A DNA stretch of 64,000 nt, taken from assembly GCF_963662255.1 (NCBI RefSeq), contig NC_085047.1:13756347-13820346 (forward strand). Reading direction: 5' to 3'. A model generated the notes under the pieces. It was not told where the DNA came from and did no database searches. It saw nothing but the letters and a program-made list of their open reading frames with translations. A program made the translations under genes and the position numbers. This document shows positions 62,562 through 64,000 of this stretch, piece after piece. The first letter of the stretch is position 1. The number at the start of each line of letters is the position of its first letter. This DNA is from Cinclus cinclus. Lineage: Eukaryota > Chordata > Aves > Passeriformes > Cinclidae.

Positions 62562-63634
62562 CTGAAATGGCTGAAAGCCATTAGACTGCAGGTGTTTTGC
62601 AGTCCACTGACAGATATTGTTTTTGGGAATCAAGACATAATGTCTAGTTTTGATTGGGTGCGTTCCTGCAATAATTTAACTTATTGAATCATTTAGCCTC
62701 TATAAAACTAAAAGCATACTACTTTAATATGTCCTTACTTTGCATGTAATATAAAATTAAATACATTCTAACAAAAAATATTATTTTCTGAAAACTTAGT
62801 CTCCAGTATACTTTTTGAAAGTGAATATAAGAATATAAGACTATAAGAACAAATAAGTTATTTCCAGGTGAATTTTCCTGTAGTTTTAAAAATCTTGTCC
62901 TAACTGTGGTAATAAATTTGCATGTGTCATGATACCCTAAAAGAATTTAATTCATAGAATGTATGTTTTAAAATTGTTAAAAAATGTTCTTTTCTCTTCT
63001 TTTAAATAAAATTCTGGAACATTACATGTTGAAAATACTTTTTAAAATGCTATTGAAAACATACTCAGTTATCAAATTAATAACTAGATTGGCAAAAATG
63101 TTTTGGGAGCTGTGGATAAATGTGCTGTACAGTATCCAACTGAAATAATTTTATTTTAATGAGACTACCAAGAAGTCATAAATTAATTTCATTTCATGTT
63201 TGAAGTCACATTCACATTACTGTTATCTAGTAGTTCATTTGTGTTCAAGGTTCATTCAGAGAATTACATTTAAAAGAGGAAAATAACTCCACAGAGCTAC
63301 AAAAATTATTTTTTTCCTTTTTCCTTATTTTATCCAGAATGTAAATTTACTGAAATGCATATGATGTTCAGTTAATACCAGGACATTAAAAGAACTGAAA
63401 TGGGCAATGAAGACTGTAAGGTCAAAATGTTCACTTTTCCTTTCACATTAATTGACCAATTAAAAACAAAATAATAGGACCATGTTAAGATATCAATTTC
63501 TTTAGCAAATTCTAAAACATTTATTTCCAAAGCATTCAGAATGAACATAAAGCATGGAGTCAAAAAGCTTTTGAGGCCCCAATTATATGATACACAGGAT
63601 AGATCTCCTGCTGCAGTGATTAACCAAGGAGAAA
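62562..63634. other. No gene seen; unique AT-rich DNA
   Basis: No recognised element or exon. Short repeated words such as ataagaatataagactataag occur near 62828-62848. Confidence 0.6.
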
Positions 63635-63920
63635 TGTTGGGATCGTACAGAGACAGAAATTATGATGAAGTTAAAGTCCTGAGACCCAGTGAGTTTCATT
63701 TGGTGTCACTTTAGGGTGAGTGTAATCGTGTTTAGTCAGCTCTGATCTATAAAAGGAGCAGAGTAGGGCCAGAGCTGTACTTCTGGCCTCTTTTCAATGC
63801 GCTGTGTATTTACAGATGCCAACTAAACCTTTCCTTTCCTCTCTCTTAACTTCCCCAGAAAATATTTTTCTTAAAAGAGACCTTTGGAGATGTCAGTGCC
63901 CCCAAGTGGCTTCCAAGCAT
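63635..63920 (+). promoter_or_regulatory. TATA-box segment, LTR-like or promoter-like
   Basis: Contains a consensus TATA box, ctataaaagg (TATAAAA at 63748-63754), followed by gcagagtagggccagagc. About 70 bases after the TATA box comes aactaaacctttcctttcct, which looks like a decayed AATAAA-plus-pyrimidine U5 start of an avian LTR. A TG start at 63635 (tgttgggatcg) is possible. The alternative is a true gene promoter, with the gene lying beyond the window. No exon can be confirmed before the window ends. Confidence 0.3.
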
Positions 63921-64000
63921 GCTGGAACATATTCTCACCTGCTTCTGTTTGTTTGCTGAAGGATCCAAGTGCTTCAGTAATACCGAGCCTTGAAATACTC

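Noticed and set aside
1..64000. CRISPR arrays, operons, phage or bacterial defence systems
   Set aside because: No direct repeats with regular spacers and no long coding frames. The repeat content is that of a bird nuclear genome.

Overview
The window looks like a piece of nuclear genome from a songbird (passerine). It is AT-rich by eye. Its interspersed repeats are dominated by CR1 LINE 3' ends. It holds one SINE that joins a tRNA-Ile-derived head to a CR1 tail, a structure known from passerines (TguSINE1 type), and at least two LTR-like segments that resemble zebra-finch-type endogenous retrovirus LTRs. These family names come from memory of consensus sequences, not from a database search.

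I find no protein-coding exon I can support. The open frames are short and contain no domain I recognise. The longest are either simple-repeat translations (25.7-26.1 kb and 53.8-54.25 kb), CR1 sequence (27.8-28.3 kb), or chance frames in ordinary DNA. The window is best read as intergenic DNA or the inside of a very long intron. There is no operon, CRISPR array or bacterial feature.

Layout: 0-10 kb is non-repetitive AT-rich DNA with short (GTTT)n and poly-A tracts. The SINE is at 10.2 kb and an antisense CR1 at 12.1 kb. 12-20 kb is mostly featureless. CR1 pieces lie at 20.8, 22.8, 27.3, 28.0, 33.9 and 36.8 kb. A perfect (CCCTT)n array of about 270 bp sits at 25.76-26.03 kb, directly after an LTR-like segment. 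At 41.7-42.8 kb an antisense solo-LTR candidate lies between two CR1 fragments. A large A-rich/T-rich pair occupies 46.9-47.5 kb. At 53.1-54.3 kb a degenerate antisense LTR is followed by a second perfect array, (GGGAA)n of about 297 bp, in the opposite strand orientation to the first. The last 10 kb holds a CR1 tail at 56.3 kb, a longer antisense CR1 at 62.2 kb, and a TATA-box-bearing LTR-like or promoter-like segment at 63.6-63.9 kb.

The parts do not form a working system. They are dead retroelement copies and unstable simple repeats in non-coding DNA. The most distinctive observations are the paired AAGGG-type arrays, the tRNA/CR1 chimera and the LTR sandwiched between CR1 pieces. Several long unique stretches might be conserved regulatory elements, but that can only be tested by alignment to other birds.
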